A stretch of 64,000 nt of DNA. Origin: Raffaelea ambrosiae. Its lineage: Eukaryota > Ascomycota > Sordariomycetes > Ophiostomatales > Ophiostomataceae. The DNA lies in contig PCDI01000003.1 of NCBI GenBank assembly GCA_002778195.1, positions 2,501,913 through 2,565,912 of the forward strand, in the 5' to 3' direction. The position numbers and the translations under genes were made by a program. The first letter of the stretch is position 1, and each line of letters begins with the position of its first letter. Shown here one piece after another: positions 11,714-23,870 of this stretch. The notes under the pieces are model-generated. The model was not told the DNA's origin. It made no database searches and worked only from the letters and a program-made list of their open reading frames with translations.

Positions 11714-14700
11714 TTTGACTGAGATTGTTAGTTTTTGGAGTTCTAAAAGAAACTTGTGAAGCTGAAGAAGTGGAGATGGGAAGGAATCCAAGCTGTGAAG
11801 CTGAAATAACGGTGTAAGTGAAAAGTTGGTGATGATGGAAAGCAGAGAAGAGGAAGAAAAACAAAAAGTGAATTGGCGCCAATCGGCTACAAAACCGGAT
11901 GTGAGGGCCTTTTATTGAGGGAAACCAAAGAGGTTATTGGAGAGGAGGGGTCTGTTATTTTTCTGATTGCCGAGCAAACGAATTGCGTTCGTCTGTTTCT
12001 GGGAACACTTGCACGTTTTCCCTCGGGTCTTGTCCGAGGACGAAAGGGAGATCCGCGAAAACAGACGAAAACACGAAAACAACGAAAACAAGCACGACAA
12101 CAAATAGGAATGGCGTGGGCAGCCGTGGCCCGTTAACCAAGGCAAAAGCAGGCAATGGCCAGGCAGGTGTGTGTCAGAAACACGCAAATGCAGCCAAGTG
12201 CACACAAAGAGCCAGACAATGGACGGGAGGCTACGGAGGGAATAGCCGCGAAAACGAGCGTGAAGTGGAAAGAGCGAGGCACAAGCTAGCGAGCCAGACA
12301 GCTAGCTGCTCCTGCCCGTTCGGTTATGAAAGGAGGGGGGGTGGTCTGGCTGTGGCTGCAAGTGTGGAGGGGCCAACGGAGAAGGAGGAGGAGGGGCAAT
12401 TGGGGAAGGAGGACTGGCAAACGGACCAACTGGACAAATGGACAAACAAAAGCCCACCTGGGGAGAAGTGGCGTGAAGGGGGATTAAAAAAAAGGGAAAA
12501 AAAGAAAACAGGGAAAAAAAAAGAATAAAGAGGAAAAAACCAGGGGCGCCAAATGGGGAAGAGCAATGGCGGGGAGACCGGGACTTGCAGCAAGCAGATG
12601 ATAAGCAGACAAAAGCTGCTTGCAGGGTCTCGCCTTATTACTCGGCGTATGGTTCGCTGTGACTTGGGGGGTGTGGATTGTTGGGGACACTTTTGCTAGT
12701 TGCTGGGTAGCTTTGTTATGTCAAGTGAAGCAGAACTGAGCAGAACAGAACTGAGCAGAGACTGAAGAGGCTGAAGTAGAAGTTGCAGCAGAAGGAAAAG
12801 AGGCAGATGATGTCTCATGGGAAGAAAGCGGGGTGCAGCGAGAAGAATAAGCTGCCAAGACAGCTCGGAAAGACAAGAAACAGAAACAAAAGGGAGAGTC
12901 GTGAACTGTGCTCTCCGATGCTGCCGGCCGCGCCTTCCTAGATGACCAGAGAGCACCTCGACGCGGGCACAGAGAGTGCAGTGGCGGGGTATAGCAGGGG
13001 AAAGAGGGAGGGGTAGCAGACAGCAAGCAAGCAGCTATCAGCAAGATGTGAGCATACCTATCTGGGTCGGAGAATTAAAGTGGTAAGTTTGGTGATAAGT
13101 AGCGGGTACCTGAATTGATGGATCTTGAAGTTGGAAGCTTGAGTAAGGATGGTGAAAAAAGAGAAAAGAAAAGGAAGGAGAGAGGAGGAACAGCCTTTTT
13201 GTCTTGGGGATGGGTCGAGAATATGTATGGTGATGGCAGTGGCATGAGGGTCATGAAATAAAAATAAAAAAATAAAAAATATAACGCATGGGTCAGAGCT
13301 TGGACAGCTGGTGGCCAGCTTGGCTGGGCGGCCAGCTGGGGCGAAACAGAAACCCTGGGGGGGGTATTACGACCGGAGTGGGATAGCATTAGTTTGGGGC
13401 CCGTGACGCTGGGGCGACCAGACTTATGGTGGGTATGCTTTGTATGGTTGCACACTGTAATCCCTCCAAAGCCGTTGGCAGGCGTAATTGCTCGCAAAAA
13501 TAGTTGTTCCCGCCCATTGGCTGTCGGGCGATGGGACCCGCAAAAAAGCAAATCCCAGCACAAGAGTCCACAGAAGAAAGTAGAATCGTTAAAAAAAAAA
13601 AAAACCGCGTGCGCGAGCATATGTGGGGCAACGGAGCTATAAATTTTGTTCTGGAATTTTTTTTCTTGCTCGTTCAATCCTAATCTTTTTCCTCACACTC
13701 TTTTCTCATCAACCAGCCACGCGCGCAATAAAAAAAATGGCCGCTCGTCAGATGGCACAAGTGTGTCGGGCGCCCTTTTACTGCAGAGCATCTGCGAGAA
13801 TTTTTGCGATGGGTTGATCTTGCTATGAGTCTTTCCATTCTATCTCTTGCCTGCCTGTGTTTGTAATGGCAGAATGACAAATGTAAGTTTTTTTTTTTTT
13901 CTTTCGTCAATTTTTTTTCTTTGGATCACCTGCTTCACTTCACCATCACGCTCCTCACCCCCTTCTATATCCTTCCCCCCCACGGCTGTGATGACACTCA
14001 AAACACATGTCTTCTTTTCCCAACAGAATCGACCATGAAGAAGCTTAGTCTACTCGGGTGTTCTTCGGAACGAAAAGCCTGTTACTTGCCAGTATCGTTC
14101 GTCTGAGCCACACGCAACATCATACATTGCATTTTCATATGCACTCACCCGCCCATGCGATCCGTGATTCCGGGATCCATAGCACTGATCCGCATTCATT
14201 TTGGGGCGCGAAACCCCGGCTGACCGAGTTTTCCACCCAATAGTGTGATCATGGCCGAATGAGCTGACGCGGGCCGTGCTATGGCGCGGCCTCGTCTCGT
14301 GATGAGCCGACAGGCTGCAACGTGCAACAAGGGAGAGGCGGGCATGTCCACCGACGTCCGATAGATTGGCCAGGCTGGCCAGACACATGGGCGAACTTCC
14401 GTTTCGTCTTGGCATGTCGGCTGGGGAATGAGCTTCCTTCTGTGGAACCTGGTCTTTTTCGACTCGGGGCAACAAACCATACGATGGACATCCTTGCTGG
14501 CCCCCGCTGGCCCATGCTTCGACATCAAGCCATAAAAAAACATCAAACGATAGAAAAGGTCAGTGACATCTCATTTAATTATTCTGCTGCGCGAGCACAG
14601 CACAAAAACGCAACACCTCGCCCTCCTTTTTTTCTTATGATGAAATTTATTCCCACATTCGCAGTTTCCACTCGAGTATCCAACAGAGCCATATCTAGGG

Positions 14701-15441
14701 TACAAATGAGAGGCAATTCTTCCTTGGATGTCTGATCAAGAAAAAAATCATTTGTTTTGCTTTTTCTGTATTCATTTGACACTTGGATTGCGAGCATCCT
14801 TGCTAACAGTCACAAAGTGGCAGCTCTTTCTAGGTATCTCCCGTGTCCCCCCTCGCATCCCACCCCCCTTCCGTATCATCGACCTCGTAGACGAGTTGAA
14901 CGGCCGAGATCGAGAGCCCGAGGGCAGACGGTCCAAAAACATTAAAAAAAAAAAGTGGCAAGACAAATTGTGGACAGAAAAAATCTCTTCAAAACGCTAG
15001 ATCCCAACGAGACTGTTCCTATCCAAAATACAAATACAAATACAAATAAATTTCCGAATTGTCCGTTCTCCTATATGATCTCCATTGTTGCTCCTTGTTC
15101 TCCGTGTTCCCAACGCCGTGGTTCTTTCCGTGCCGCTGTGTCGTTGTGTCGCCGTGCCGCCTTATCCATTTCGTACCTCCCCCCTAATATGTGTCGCCTG
15201 GTTCTCCCCAACCGCTATGCCATATCGTATCCTTGAATGTACAGTACAAGATTTTCCCTCGCTCGCTCGCTCCGCCCGTATATTTTTTTTCGGTCCTCGC
15301 TTCACTCGTTTTCTGGTCTCGCACGTTTCCGATATCGCTCTGCTCTGCTCGGCTTTCTTCTTTTTTTTTTCTGTTTTCTCTCGTATCGCCTTTTTCCACC
15401 CGCTTCGCATCGTTCCATCGTCGTCGTCGTCGTCGTCGTCG
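11714..15441. other. GAPDH upstream region and hbrB 3' flank
   Basis: This 3.7 kb lies upstream of GAPDH and downstream of hbrB. No protein-coding gene is supportable. The first 150 bases are the CT-rich (coding strand) GAPDH leader. Around 13880-14030 the plus strand shows an intron-like structure (GTAAGT donor, pyrimidine-rich tail, CAACAG acceptor), but only tiny frames flank it. A run of GTC triplets occupies 15419-15443. Confidence 0.5.
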
Positions 15442-18400
15442 TCAAGCGACACTCAATCCTTCCCTCGAGGCTGCCGACTCGCCCGTCCCGCCACGCCGCA
15501 CCCGGCTGCCCACCATGCCTCGCCGGTTGCGTCCCGTCCGGCCCCGGCCCAGCCAGTTCAGCTTCAACAGCCGACCCAGCTCCTCCACCGTCTTGGAAGA
15601 CGACTCGCTGCCCCCGGGTCCAGACGACACCGCCGCCTCGCCCCCTATGCCGGCCAACACACTCATGCACTGCAGCATCCGGCCCACCATCTCGGTCACC
15701 TGCTTGCTGTCCTCCACATTCTGCTCCCGCAGACTGCCCAGACTGCTGCTCACATGCAGAATGCTGCTGCTGCCCGTGGTGCCCCCCCCGGTCGTGGTGG
15801 TGGGCGCCGTGCTGTAGTACCCCAAGCTGCTGCTGAACGAGGGGCGCGGCTCGCTGCCGCTGCCAAAGGACACGTTGCTAATGGCCCGGCTGCGGTTGCC
15901 GCTGCCACCGCCACTCGATCCCGTGTTTTCGTTGTTGGAGACGCCGCCCAGCAGGGTCGTGCCCGTCGAGTTGAAGCTGGCCAGGCTGGGGTCCAGACTC
16001 GTGGCATTCCCACCGCCGCCGCTGCTCATGGCCGTGCCCGGACGCATCATCTGAAAAGAACTGTCGGCCCCGGGGGATGTAGACAACAAGAACCGCTGCT
16101 GGCTCAGGTAGCCGCCACCGCCGCCGCCGCCACTACTGCCAAAACTATGGGACAGCGCCGCCGACGAGTTGGACCTCTGCTGGGCAGCGCTGTTGTTGCC
16201 CTGCTGGATCGGGATCGGCGACGACGACGCCAGGGCCATGCTCGCCAGCGACTGCGGCAAGAACTCGAGCGACAGCCGGGAAAAGATGGACTGCAGCGTG
16301 TCGTAGCGCGGCAGGATGACAATGTCGCGGTAGGCAGCCAGGACGATGCTGCGGACGTCCGGCGGCGTCGAGTGGGCGCCCCACAGCTCGCGCGCCTGCT
16401 CGGGCTTCAGGAGCGTGCCCATGCCCGTAAACTCGAGATCCAGCGGCAGAAACACCGCCTGCATGTACGGCAGGATGCTCGTAAACGTAAACAGCCACAT
16501 CTCGACCAGCGCGGGGATCAGACGGTCCTCGGGCGTCCTGCGCAGAGTGCGGTCCAGCGAGGCAAACCCCGTCGCCAGCAAATCGCGCAGGTCGTCGAGG
16601 ATGAGACTCGCAAACACGGCAGCACCGCCGGCCGTAGCAGACGCCGCAGCAGCCGCCGACGCAGTAGGGACAGCGCGGCGATGGTGCGCTTGCTGCTGCT
16701 GCTTCTGCAGCTGTTGCTGCCGCTGCAGACAGTACTGGATGTGCATGACGACGACGCGGTTGAGGTACTCGACCGGCAGGCGCAGGTCCTCGCCCTCGAA
16801 AATCACCAGCAGCTTCGCCTTGAGGTACGGCCAGGCGTCATCGTAGCTCATGTTGGTGAGGCCGTACTTGGTGGCGTCAACGGCCGGCTCGTTCAGGTAG
16901 CCGCCGCCGCTGGCCCCGAAGCTGCCGCTGCCATAACTGCCGGGACCGGGCCAGTCACCGCCGGTGCCGGTGCCGCCCAGGAGAGTACTGCCGCCCGACC
17001 CGCCCGTGTTGTCATTGTCGCCGTAACTGCCGCCGCCGCCGCTGATGCTGCTGCCACCGAGCACGCTGCCGCTGTAGGCACTGTAGCTGCTGCCACCGCC
17101 GACAGAAGCTGACGATGCTGCCGCCGCCGCCGCCGCCGCTGCCGCGGCTGCTGCCGCCTTGTCGTCCTTCTTCTTGTCGCGCAGAGCCCGGGCGCCATGG
17201 CGAAGGTCGCTCATGCTCTTGAAAGTCGTCGATCCCGGGCCAGGGCTGCTCGGCGGCACGCTGAAATTGTAGAGACTGCTGGGGGCATGGGGGTCGGTGG
17301 GCCGGGAGTTGCTCGCGGCAGACGACAGCGGCAGGTGGAAGTCGTCCTTGTCCTTGTACTTGTGCTTCTGGCGCGACAAGAAATGGTGCTTTTTCTCCTT
17401 TTCTTTTTCCTTCTGCTGCTCTTTCTCGCCGACCAGACTGCCGCCGCCGCCGCCGCCGCCGCCGGCACCACCACCACCTCCAGCCAGATTCCCGCCCATG
17501 CCTAAGCCAAGTCCCGCGGTGCTGTCCGTGGCGCGAATCGTAGCTGCCGACGAGTTGGCCAGGTTGTAGAAGGACTGGCCTGCCGAGGAGTCGAGGCTGG
17601 TGGTGCTAAAGTTGGTGCGCTGCAGCGAGGCCAGAGCGGAGCCGATCTTGCTAGGACTCGGCAGCGGCTTGTCCTTGATGTCGACCTTGGTGGCGGCGAT
17701 CTTGACGGGCCGCGAGAACAGCTTGACCTTGCTGCTCTTCTCGAGGCGCTTCTCGGGCAGCGGGGGTGGTGGTGGCAAGGGCGGCTGGGCCTTTTGGAGC
17801 GCTGCGTGTTGTCGCGTCTGCGGTGCATGTTGCGCTTGTTGCGCTTGTTGCGCTTGTTGCGCTTGTTGCTGGGCTTGCAGGGCCTGCAAGGCTTGTTGCG
17901 CCTGCTGCGCCTGCTGGTGCTCGACCTCGACGACCTTGGGCGAGTGCGGCGCCGACAGCTTGGGAGACGCTGGAGCGCCAGATCGCGAGAATACGACGCT
18001 GGCTGCGGTCTGTGCGGCCGAAGAGGCAGCATGCGCCCCGTTGCCACCAGCTCCATGGCCCGTGCCGAGCAGACCGTTGTGGTTGTTGAGGTAGGACTGG
18101 CTGAGATGGTGGCTGTTGCCGAAGCCGCTCTCGCGAGGAGCGCTGGCCTCGGTCAAGCTGAGGATCGGCGTCGAATATATTCCCATGCCGCTGCTGCTTG
18201 TGCCCACGCCACCACTGCTCCGCTTGCCAGGCCCCGACGGCGCGTGGGCCTCCTGCGGCTCGGTGGGTACGGGGACGGTCTGGGAGCGCTGGCGGGTGTG
18301 CTGTGGACGGTACTCGCGGTGTGGCTGGAGATGTTGCTGATGGGCGTATTGTGACTGTGGCGATTGTGCGCGTTGTTGCTGTGCATGTTGTTGTGCCTGG

Positions 18401-18578
18401 AGCTGGAGCTGTTTGGGTGACAGCGGTTGCTGTGCGTCGCGGTCTGGCCGCTGCTGTGCATGTGACGCGGACTGCTGGTGGTGAAGAACGGCGGCCTGGG
18501 CGGCAAGCTGGCTCAGATCGCGCGAGTTGTGTGACGACGAGCCCGTCGGTGTCGTCACTGAAGAGGGCGAAGAGTTCC

Positions 18579-18616
<38 letters not shown>

Positions 18617-19455
18617 GCCATGATGACCTGCGACAGGCTGTTGCCACTGTTGGTGGAGGGCAGGGTGGCGTCGAACAGGCCGGCACTCTGGGAGTGCTTG
18701 CGCGAGTGGCCGGGCTTGAACGACGAGATGGGGCTCGTCGGGCCGTTGTCGTGTCTGCTGGTCGCCGTGTTGGAGGAGGAGGCCAGTCCGATGGTGCTGC
18801 TGTTGTTGGCGGGCAGAGTCAGCGGCGACACGTTTCTAGGCAGGCCCCGGCTGTCGGTGCCGGCCGATGCCGTTGGCAGGTTGAGGCTGAGATTGCTCGA
18901 GCTGGCCGCCGCGTTGGCTGTGACCTGCCGCGCAGCTGCGGCCGCTGCAGCAGCCGTGGAGAGCGTGTTCGAGGAAGAGGAAGCGCCTGGTCCGCCGCCG
19001 CCGCCTGGCCGCGAATAGCTGCCGCTGTGCTGCGCGGCCGCCGAGGCCGATGTAGACGAGGAAGACGACGCCGCTGCGGCGGCGGCCGCTGAGGATTGAA
19101 TGATCGTGGCTGTCGTGTGCTGCTGGTGATGCGGATGGCGCACTTTGTTGACGGTCAGGGACGAGGAAGAGGAGGCGGCGGCGGCGGCGGCGGCCGTCGT
19201 CGAGGCCGAGTCGCCGCTGGACGAGGAGGAGCGCGCGCGGCGTCTTCGGGAGGAGGGTCGAGGAGAAGCAGCGTGCGCGCTCTGTAGGCGCTGGTGCGCG
19301 GAGACGACGCCGGTTGGGCTGAGAGCGGCTCGAGGAGGCTGGTCAAATGTGGGCGACGGAGATGATGTGCTGCTTCCGCCGCCCGTGTTCGCGGAAGGCG
19401 ACGGCAGCGGCGAGAAGCTGCCGGGCCCACGCCCTGACGGTCGAGAGGGCTGCAT
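15442..19455 (-). CDS. hbrB: HbrB/Bit61-family TORC2 component
   Basis: A single exon encodes about 1337 residues. The conserved HbrB domain lies at roughly residues 860-1075. It starts near YDDAWPYLKAKLLVIFEGED and contains PVEYLNRVV, EMWLFTFTSILPYMQAVFLP and PRYDTLQSIFSRL. HbrB in Aspergillus, Bit61/Bit2 in yeast and PRR5/Protor in animals are subunits of TOR complex 2, acting in polarised growth and branching; the role here is inferred from that family. The remainder is low-complexity Ser, Ala, Gly and Gln sequence, with a poly-Gln run near residues 280-292, an Ala run near 775 and Gly-rich segments, which makes the protein longer than typical relatives. The start is the first in-frame ATG at 19455; upstream in-frame codons before it are not ATG. 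Low-complexity repeats make contraction or expansion between strains likely. Confidence 0.87.
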
Positions 19456-21085
19456 GGTTGGGGGGAGGGCGAGAGGAGACAAGAAGAGACAAGAAGACCG
19501 AGCCAGATGGTTCGTCCTCGTCGTCGACGTCTCGTCGGAGTCTCGTCTCCCTAGTTGAGGCCGTTTTGCTAGGCAGCTGCGCCGTCTGTTACATGCTGTC
19601 CGCGGGCGTGTGGAGGGGTTTGTGTTGTCGTCGAGAGTCGTGTAGTGCTGTCTTTGGCTTGTGTGTGGCCCCGGTCGTGTCTTTTTGTCGTCTGGTCGTT
19701 GGCGATGCTATCTGTCTCGTGGTGGAAGTTGCGCTCGTCGAGGCTGCAATTCCACAGCTGTTGCGCCTAAAAGAACAGACCCGCCCAGAAAACAAACAAA
19801 AGCAGCAAATAAAGAGAAACAGAACGGAAAATAAAGTAATAGAAAATACAAATACAGTACAGGTGTAATAATACAAAAACAAAGCCAAAACCGGGGAATG
19901 GTCGTTTCGTGGCCCTGCCTATGCGCAAAGGTGGTGGTTGGTTGTGTCTGAGGTAGATTGGGGGGGGTTCGTCTAGCTGACAGCGAGGAGAGCCAAAGAG
20001 CCGCCAGGGAAAGACACAGCCCGGACCCCTGGATTGGGAGGGGTGAGACAGCCACGCTTGTGGCTGAGACACGGGATCACAGGGATTAGTAACATCTACA
20101 TTCGCTGGCAACACCCAGTACGACCCTGTGTCTATGGGCATGTTTGTGAAAATAACCATATGCTCTTCTTATTTTTGGGCGTCTATTTTGTAGAATACAC
20201 TTTGTATGCCCTGCCCTCCTCACTCAAGAAGGGGAAAAAAGGATGCGCGGATCGTGGAAATGGGGATTGGCCGAATGAGTTGCAGTGATCATGATCTCAT
20301 AATGTTAATGACGATGACTGCGAATATCATGTGCTTCTATGGATATTTCGGTCACTTCGGAGATCACTGGGCTCTCTCTGCGATTTTCTCTCTCTGCGAT
20401 TTTCTCTGGCCATCTTTCATTCCTATCGTATTGGTTATTTTTATCCTCGTATTCCCGTTCTCGTCTTCGGGCTGATTTCGCAGGAGGAGCTTCTCCACAG
20501 GTTGTTGGATCATCTACCAGCATAGGAATGCCAGCTCAGTCACCTAGCTTCTTCCGCTACAACAAGTTTCCAAATAATAATAAACCTATAATACAAAGCC
20601 TTCGACTGTTGGCTGCACATTTATGTGGTTTATTTTACTGTCTTTTGTTTGGGTGGATATATAACAATTTTGTAATTATCTTATGAACTTTCTCTTGTTT
20701 TTAACTTGAAATGATTAACAAGATTGTCAGCACTGATGTCACACCTCCCATTGCAGTCACATTTCTAACCCGCTCAGTACGAACTACAGATAAAATGCTT
20801 TTTATTGATTCTGAAAAAAAAAAATGCAGTGCACTGCACATGTTTACTTTTGGTTGTATTCTCATTCCATCCCAGGGTCTCACCTTCATGTTGTCACTTG
20901 CCTACCCGGACGCCAGCTATTGCCCTACTCTATTGGATATACATGTCTTCGCTCTGTCCCGACAAGAAATGACTTCCTATCAAGTGTCCAAACGCCAGCC
21001 AACGCCAGCCAACGCCAGCCACGTACCTACGAGACCGAAAGAAGAGACAACAGGGTAGTCCCCCCCTCTGGTCCTCCGCATCCCC
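19456..21085. other. Intergenic, hbrB upstream / TSC13 downstream
   Basis: This is 1.6 kb of non-coding DNA holding the hbrB promoter and the TSC13 3' UTR. A perfect triple direct repeat lies at 20991-21020. No gene recognised. Confidence 0.6.
20991..21020. repeat. Three perfect tandem copies of a 10-mer
   Basis: AACGCCAGCC occurs three times in direct succession, 65 bases downstream of the TSC13 stop codon in transcript direction. Confidence 0.95.
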
Positions 21086-22286
21086 TTAGATCAGACCCGG
21101 CAGCATGGTGTACCGCTTCTTCTTGTACTTGTCCGGGAACAGCTGGCGCAGAGCCTTCTCCTTGCCCCGTGACCAGCTGCGCATGTACGTAATGCCGGTC
21201 ACGATGAAGATAACCACCGACACGTCGCGCGAGATGAGAATAACGCCAATCCAGGCCAGCACCTCAAACATGTAGTTCGGCGACGTCACCAGGCTGCTGC
21301 CAATGCAGTTCGGGATGCCCTTCGCCGTGCTGCCAGCCGGCCGCAGGTTGGCCAGGTGGTAGTGCACGCTAAAGTTGCACATCTCACTGACGGCGAACAA
21401 GGCCAATCCGGCATAGTCCAGCGGCGTGCTTCCAAACCCGGAGCGCGCAGGCGACGCAATGGTATCGGCTAGCGGGTACGACACGCGCAGAGGCGACAGA
21501 GGTGCATACAGCGAGTAGGAGCAGGCGAGGCCGGCAAGAAGCCAGTAGAACGCCGAGTTGCGGAAGATGTTGAAGGCGGGCATGGTGTTGGCGGCGAAGC
21601 GGTGCACGAACATGGTCTCAAGCTCGCGCTTGAAGAAGTGCAGCTGGAAGAGCACAAAGCACACGGTCTGGACGTCGGTCGCTGCGCCGACGCTGCGGTT
21701 GACGAGGCCGCCGGTCCAGGATGCCGGCAGGGGGATGGGTGGGCGGAAGTAGTAAAAAAGCGCATGGAAGAGGATCGGGCCGGCATATTCGACAACGTAG
21801 ACGGTGCGCCAGGCTATTTGGGGACCTGGAGAAGATGTTGTTAGCATGCTGGCCGACCAGTCGAGGAAATAAGCACCGAAAATCTGGCAGCGGAGGCCCC
21901 AGACAGACAAAAGACGAGGAAGCATAGACAAGTGAAAGCTGCAAATAGCAGAGACAGAGACAACTCGGAGGCAAAACAAAAGACACAAAAAGCACAATTG
22001 GGTCCAGATAAGCTTTACCTAGATCCTGCACCAGAAGCTCGCCACCAGCCAGAACGTTCTCCTGCTGGCCAATAATGGCCTTGCGGTCGCGCAATATTTT
22101 GCGCGTCTTGGGGTCGAACACGCCAATGCGGTTGAAGTCTTTCACGCCAGACTGCTGTGCAACCGCTACCTTGACCTGCTCAATGGTTGCGTTCGAGTCC
22201 ACGTCAATCGTCGGCGGAAGCTTCTTGATCGCACCCGCCTTGCCGCGGTTGGACAGCCGCAGATGGATTTCGCCAAAGTCAGCCAT
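21086..22286 (-). CDS. TSC13: Very-long-chain enoyl-CoA reductase Tsc13
   Basis: Two exons (22286-22019, 21825-21086) encode 335 residues. The enzyme catalyses the last, NADPH-dependent step of microsomal very-long-chain fatty acid elongation in the ER membrane, feeding sphingolipid synthesis. The first 90 residues form the ubiquitin-like N-terminal domain known in TECR/Tsc13 proteins. After the intron the steroid 5-alpha-reductase-like membrane domain contains WRTVYVVEYAGP, LHFFKRELETMFVHRF, the YHLANLRP motif and the ER-facing C-terminal CIGSSLVTSPNYMFEVLAW region. Several hydrophobic membrane segments are visible. Donor GTAAAG and acceptor CCAG join CTA-G to GT in frame. Only minor uncertainty exists about the exact N-terminus. 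Confidence 0.95.
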
Positions 22287-23870
22287 GATGGGAAACAATT
22301 GCGACCAGAGATTGAGGCTTTTGTAGGGATTGAGAAAGACGACAGAGCAATGAGCAATGCGAAAGCAAGGGCCAAAAACGAAGAACGCAGACAAATGGCG
22401 GGGGGTGCCAGGCGTAGGCGGAGGGAGACACGGAACCAAGAAATAAAAGGCAGAGGATCCCAAGGAATAGAAAAATCGTCGTATGAAGCTTTGCGTTGGG
22501 GTTGCCCCATCCTGCAGAGAGCTCTTCCAGCACTGTGATTGGCTAGCCCACCCGTTCCTTCCGTTTTAGCGTTAAGATGCTAATCGTCCATCGTTCCTGC
22601 GGCTGTTGGGACTTTTGGTACATAGTTTAGTGTGTGGAATACTAGCAAATGTATGTACCACCTGTAGTCGACAGCCTCACCACCACAGTGGTAACATCAC
22701 GACAGCCTCGACTTCAGGGAGTTCTTGCTGCAAACGACCATACTTATATCTGGGAAGGCAGAATTTCAATGAGGCAAAGTTATTCAATTTCTATAAGATA
22801 TCTGACATTATCCGAGTAGTATGATGGGCAGTTCTTGCTTCATGGCCTCGGATACCCTTCGGGGTTCTGCTTGCTCTGGATGCTATTTTGCGACCGTATT
22901 GAAGAACAAATAATCAAAATCAAGCCGCGGTCTTCCTTCAGTGCGGACCAAACACTCTGTCTAGAGCTTAGGATGCCATCGAATGACGTTCATTTCCAGA
23001 AAGGGTGCACATCCGCCTGGGTTGTTCAGGAGCAACTGGCCTGCCTTGTAGAAATCTGCAGCTTGACGCGTCTGTTCTGTTCAATGCCACAGAGAAGAAC
23101 AAACGGCGAGAGATTGCATAAACATACACGTCACTGCTACATGTAAGCTCAGTGAGTGGTTCCTCTCGTGTAGCTGTCTTTGTGTTCCTTCCCATTTGGG
23201 AAGTCTCGATTCCCATCCGCAGGGCAACCAACTCTTGGAATTTTTTTTTAAAAAAAAGCCAGGCAACAGGACTCCTGCCCACCTGAGGTCGACTATATTT
23301 TTCTGGCTTTATACGTTTTTTTCAAACACGAAAACGTCTCACAAAAACAACAACGAGCAAGAGCGAAGAAGGTCTCACCGCGTGCCGCCTGTTGCCCCAG
23401 GCTTGCCTCCACAGTCAAGACACCTACCAGACTATTCCATGCATGCCTGCATCTCATATTGAAATACGACTTTGATTCTTCATCATCGCTGTCATATGCT
23501 GTTCCTGCATCGCCCCTATTTTTTTGTTCATCGCGTCTTGGTATCGTGTCATCGGACTGAACGAGGACCTGAAAGCCTGTCTTCCCCCACCAGCTACGTC
23601 TGCTTTCCTGCATCCTTCCTTCCCTCATCGCCACGAAGCAGGACCCTGAAAATAAGCATCCAATACGTTGGGTTTCCACGTCAACGAGAAAGCACTCTTC
23701 TTTAATGACAGCCATGCAGGCTTTCGTTTGATAGGCATCGTTAAGACATCCCATTATTTTCTGCATCGCGTTGGATACCATCACCAGAGATTTGGATTTC
23801 CTCGAACACGAATATCATTCAGAACAGAGGGACAAACGACTAGAATATACAACACAACCAGTAAACCACG
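22287..23870. other. Divergent intergenic region
   Basis: This 1.6 kb separates TSC13 (minus) from the Thr-rich gene (plus) and must hold both promoters. A 163-codon frame on the minus strand at 23293-23784 has no recognisable family, so I do not call it. Confidence 0.5.

Noticed and set aside
15085..17112. 675-codon open frame on the plus strand
   Set aside because: It is antisense to hbrB. Its Arg/Ala-rich translation mirrors GC-rich codon use of the true gene, whose minus frame has the HbrB domain.
23293..23784. 163-codon minus-strand frame between TSC13 and the Thr-rich gene
   Set aside because: No family resemblance; it occupies the expected promoter of the divergent genes.
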